Shown here in pieces: positions 61,265-64,000 of a stretch of 64,000 nucleotides of DNA; position 1 is the first letter of the stretch, and each line of letters opens with the position of its first letter. Location of the stretch: NCBI GenBank assembly GCA_963921425.1, contig OY992834.1, positions 4,340,001 to 4,404,000 of the forward strand, in the 5' to 3' direction. This DNA is from Dryas octopetala (taxonomy: Eukaryota > Streptophyta > Magnoliopsida > Rosales > Rosaceae). A model generated the notes under the pieces. It searched no databases and had not been told where the DNA came from. It saw nothing but the letters and a program-made list of their open reading frames with translations. The position numbers and the translations under genes were made by a program.

Positions 61265-61588
61265 TAACAGTTTCTCTTTTTCTCTCTCTTGCTTTTTGGA
61301 TCAAATGATGTCCTTTTTCAAGAACACCAAGAACACACACCCAGAAAACCCGAAATGCAAAAAACTCAGAAAGGAGGAGAATCACTTACTGGTTTTCCTC
61401 CGCCCAAAGTTTCCGCCCCAAACACCCTCGGAACCACCTCGCCTACCGCCGTACGTGGTCGGATTCGAGATCGGACAACTTCGAAGACGATGGTGAGAGA
61501 AAGAAATTTGCGGTGAGAGAGAGAGAGTTTTCGCAGAAGAGAGAGAAGGTCTGAAGGTGAAAGTGAGGGAAGAGAGAGAAACCACCAC

Positions 61589-61596
61589 TTTTATAC
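61589..61596 (-). promoter_or_regulatory. TATA box of the antisense gene
   Basis: TATAAAAG on the minus strand lies about 325 bp upstream of the antisense start codon at 61264. The expected leader (about 61560-61265) is CT-rich. A GTAAGT at about 61388 could be a leader-intron donor. Confidence 0.55.
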
Positions 61597-61883
61597 CCCC
61601 ATGCAAACCGATCTCAACCCTTCATTTCTGGCGCTTCACATGCCAGATCTTGACACCTGTCAAGCATTCAAAAATACCCATAATGAGGTGACCCTTACGT
61701 TCCCCCATGCAGAAATCAAACGTCCCTTCACCTGCCCCTGAGATATTTTGGCCAATCACAAGTCGTCATGTGTTCGGATCTTCGAGAACATAGATTTGTA
61801 GGGTTCGGCTCGGATCGAACAAAGTGCTATCTTTGGGAAAATCCTTACATCTCAACTTCCAATCCATCACTGTCTGCTCGGAT

Positions 61884-61901
61884 CGGAAGTTGGGGGACTC
61901 C
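61884..61901 (+). other. Polypurine tract
   Basis: 'ggaagttgggggactcc' directly precedes the 3' LTR, as in other Tat elements. Related 'ggggact' motifs recur after pol at 57780 and 57869. Confidence 0.65.
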
Positions 61902-62961
61902 TGTTTGTGGGAAAATCCACATCGATCCGAATAGCCAATCACGGCTCGACACGTGGCTGGTCAACACCCACCTCGGAGTTGACTTTCTATAGTCAAACTT
62001 TGACCTCCACATCATCACTGGTCAGCATTTCCTCTGCCAGCTCAGACCGAATTCCCACGCCGGGCCCACTATGTTCGGTCCGAGCCGAACCGATGATCTT
62101 TCAATGGATCGAGTGTCCATCTCACCAGGGTCATTCCGGTTCGGCTCGGCTCGGCACAGGGCACGGTCTCTTTTCGAGTTCTGGCGTCGACCAGTAAGGG
62201 CTCGGAAGGACCCCAGTCTACTGGATCGGCTCGGTCTTGAATCCCATGCCCGATCCGATCATACATGGACTTTATGTCTACGCATAAAGACATGTGCTTG
62301 TATCGGCTCGGCTCGGCTCTCCGCCGCCATTCCCGGGAAGATCACGCTGGGACGAACCGCCACACTTAAATGCACCTGACACAAATCTTCTGACAGAAGG
62401 GATATCAGGCTTGCATTCATGACTACTGGAGCAGTCTGCCTGAACCTTCCAGCCTTGCATTTAATGGAGCATTCAATGCAGCATTGAATGCTGAAGAAGC
62501 AGGCAGCTGAGCATGCAACTAGGTCTGACCAGGTGCGTGGGTCTCTGGCAACCATTCATTCACATGCAGGTATCTTACTCATTAAGGTTTCCTTTGCTTA
62601 TATATATCAAGTCATATGTGCAAAAACTAGGACTACGCATCTACACACAAAACACTTACACAAAATTTCCACTCTCCCAAGAATATACCCAACTTGCTGA
62701 GAATAACCCAGAACATTTGCCTTGTTCTTCCCATTCTCCCAAGTTCTTCCTTTGTTCTTCCTCATCCATCATCAAACACCATCACTGACTTCATCATCGG
62801 AGCGTGTTTGGCTGGTACCACACCGGTCCATCTCCCTTGACCTTGTTTCTCTTGCAGGAAGATCTCAACCAGCATCCACTTCATCATCCAGCAAAGCACC
62901 TGATCAGCCAGATCAGCTTATCTAAGTTGTTGCATCTACCTTACGAGAATTTGCATCAACA
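61902..62961 (+). repeat. 3' LTR
   Basis: 1,060 bp, identical to the 5' LTR except at 62351 (G instead of A). Confidence 0.96.
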
Positions 62962-62966
62962 GTAAG
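62962..62966. repeat. Right target-site duplication GTAAG
   Basis: Exact copy of 50677-50681. Confidence 0.95.
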
Positions 62967-62970
62967 TTAT

Positions 62971-63180
62971 TGTTGACAACCACTATACCTCAAAATTTAA
63001 GCTCTTCTTTTATGTGTAATTTCAACCTATATGGAAGATTCGAACTCATAATCTCCTACAAACAAGACTCTGATACCATATTAGACAACTACTGTACCTA
63101 ACAACTTTAAGATATTAAGACATAACTTAACAATATATATTAAACTAACAATAGTGTCTTTAATAGTCAAGTTGTTAATT
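62971..63180 (-). mobile_element. TRIM-like remnant next to the Tat insertion
   Basis: CTCTGATACCA at 63068-63078 is the complement of the initiator-Met PBS. 'ttgacaaccactatacctcaa' near 62973 and 'tagacaactactgtacctaa' near 63082 are the two LTR edges, about 110 bp apart. No ORF. The Tat element landed within 10 bp of this remnant's edge. Confidence 0.6.
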
Positions 63181-64000
63181 AGTTGTTAATGATGCTGTGT
63201 TAATTGAAGAGTAGCCAGCAATCCGACATCATGTTAGGCACTCAAGGCACCAGAGTAGCATTTTACAGCTTGGCCTGTGACCAAAGCTTGTCTATACTGA
63301 CTACTCGATCAGTGACAAAAAGCAAGAGCAAGAGGGGAGCCTTGCCCTTCTACATTTCGATATCTTTTGTTATTTGTGTTATTTATTTATGCTCATTCTT
63401 GGCAATTGCCCTTTATTTTAAACGAATCACTTTTTCGAAGTTGTCTTTCTCATATCCCATGTTTTCATGCACACAGATTTCAGTGCTATGTTAACTTTCA
63501 CAAACTCAGACAAGCTGAATCTTGATAACATGCCTTTGCTGCCCTACCTTGTTTGAGTTTCATCACCAACTTTTCTCAACCTTATAAAAGCCGAATTTTC
63601 AGCTTCACTTTTGTCGGAATATAACTTGATAAATAGGATAAATCCTTATTGCATTGTGGATAACGTTCAAATGCTAATTCACAATTTGTAATACGATTCA
63701 TTCACAATTTAGAATGCGAACTTAAACGAATCTTATGCTCTAGGTAGTATTTTATATATATAGTTCAGTCATATTTGATTAAGATACTACAAGATTGTAT
63801 ACTCTTTTGCATCTACGAGAATAATTGTAACATTTAAAGAAAAAAAAACATAATTACTTTGGATATATTTATTAGCTATGTCCTAATCTTGCGTAACAGC
63901 CATGAGTACACTAATAAGCTATAAGCTTGGGCCCAGACTGCCCAGTGTTATTTGTTGTTCAATTATTTGTTTATATACACTTTTTTTTTCTGGTCAAATA
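63181..64000. other. Intergenic, no gene recognised
   Basis: An open frame at 63204-63494 has a hydrophobic stretch but no recognisable homology. The rest is AT-rich to the window end. Confidence 0.45.

Larger units (their letters stand above)
50682..62961 (+). mobile_element. Complete Ty3/Gypsy LTR retrotransposon, Tat lineage (12,280 bp)
   Basis: Two 1,060-bp LTRs (TG...CA) flank a PBS, gag-pro, pol (RT, RNase H, second archaeal-type RNase H, integrase), a 71-bp tandem array, an antisense ORF and a polypurine tract. The dual RNase H, the PBS TGGCGCCGTCTGTGGG, the antisense ORF and the 3' tandem repeats together point to Tat (Ogre/Retand/Grande relatives). The LTRs differ at one base (51131 A versus 62351 G), so insertion is recent: about 36,000-67,000 years if substitution rates of 1.3e-8 to 7e-9 apply. 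The element is GC-rich and CpG-rich, unlike its AT-rich surroundings. It carries a stop in gag-pro and a frameshift before pol. Confidence 0.96.

Noticed and set aside
63204..63494. 96-codon ORF at the right end
   Set aside because: A hydrophobic stretch but no recognisable family and no supporting exons.

Overview
This is a nuclear window from a core eudicot, probably a rosid: the protein sequences and short AT-rich introns fit, but I cannot name the species. It has six host genes with clean GT-AG introns. Between them lies AT-rich DNA full of small fold-back transposons, and the right end is dominated by one very young 12.3-kb Ty3/Gypsy retrotransposon of the Tat lineage.

Layout. 1-1.64 kb: the 5' half of an SZF1/SZF2-type ankyrin + CCCH zinc-finger gene (-), cut by the window edge. 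1.7-10.4 kb: intergenic, with fold-back elements, a TRIM remnant and a hAT-like MITE. 10.4-13.6 kb: a jasmonate oxidase (JOX) gene (+), 3 exons. 13.6-18.8 kb: intergenic with two more fold-backs. 19.1-22.0 kb: an Alfin-like PHD gene (-), 5 exons. 23.7-28.3 kb: an SMXL6/7/8 (D53-clade) strigolactone-signalling repressor (-), 3 exons. 28.3-41.5 kb: a 13-kb gene-free interval holding a 693-bp palindrome, three fold-backs in a row inside (TA)n, a hAT element and a Mutator-like MITE, the last two with perfect target-site duplications. 41.6-45.9 kb: a LisH + DYRK-type kinase gene (+), 7 exons. 47.2-49.6 kb: an SCP1/FCP1-like HAD phosphatase gene (+), 6 exons. 50.68-62.96 kb: the Tat element, flanked by GTAAG. 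63-64 kb: a TRIM-like remnant and unassigned DNA.

Gene order. C3H-JOX-AL-SMXL-DYRK-HAD interleaves two Arabidopsis neighbourhoods, as I recall the loci: At2g40120 (kinase)/At2g40130 (SMXL8)/At2g40140 (SZF2), and At3g55960 (HAD)/At3g55970 (JOX3)/At3g55980 (SZF1). The JOX-AL adjacency also recurs at At5g05600/At5g05610 and near At3g11180/At3g11200. The window therefore looks like an unfractionated version of a block that Arabidopsis has split between duplicated segments. It places jasmonate catabolism, strigolactone repression and a stress zinc finger side by side; shared regulation is not shown.

Retrotransposon. The two 1,060-bp LTRs differ at one base, yet the gag-pro frame has an internal stop and is out of frame with pol. 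Downstream of pol are a five-copy 71-bp tandem array and, on the opposite strand, a 797-codon ORF with its own TATA box and two apparent in-frame introns. This antisense gene is the most unusual coding feature of the window.
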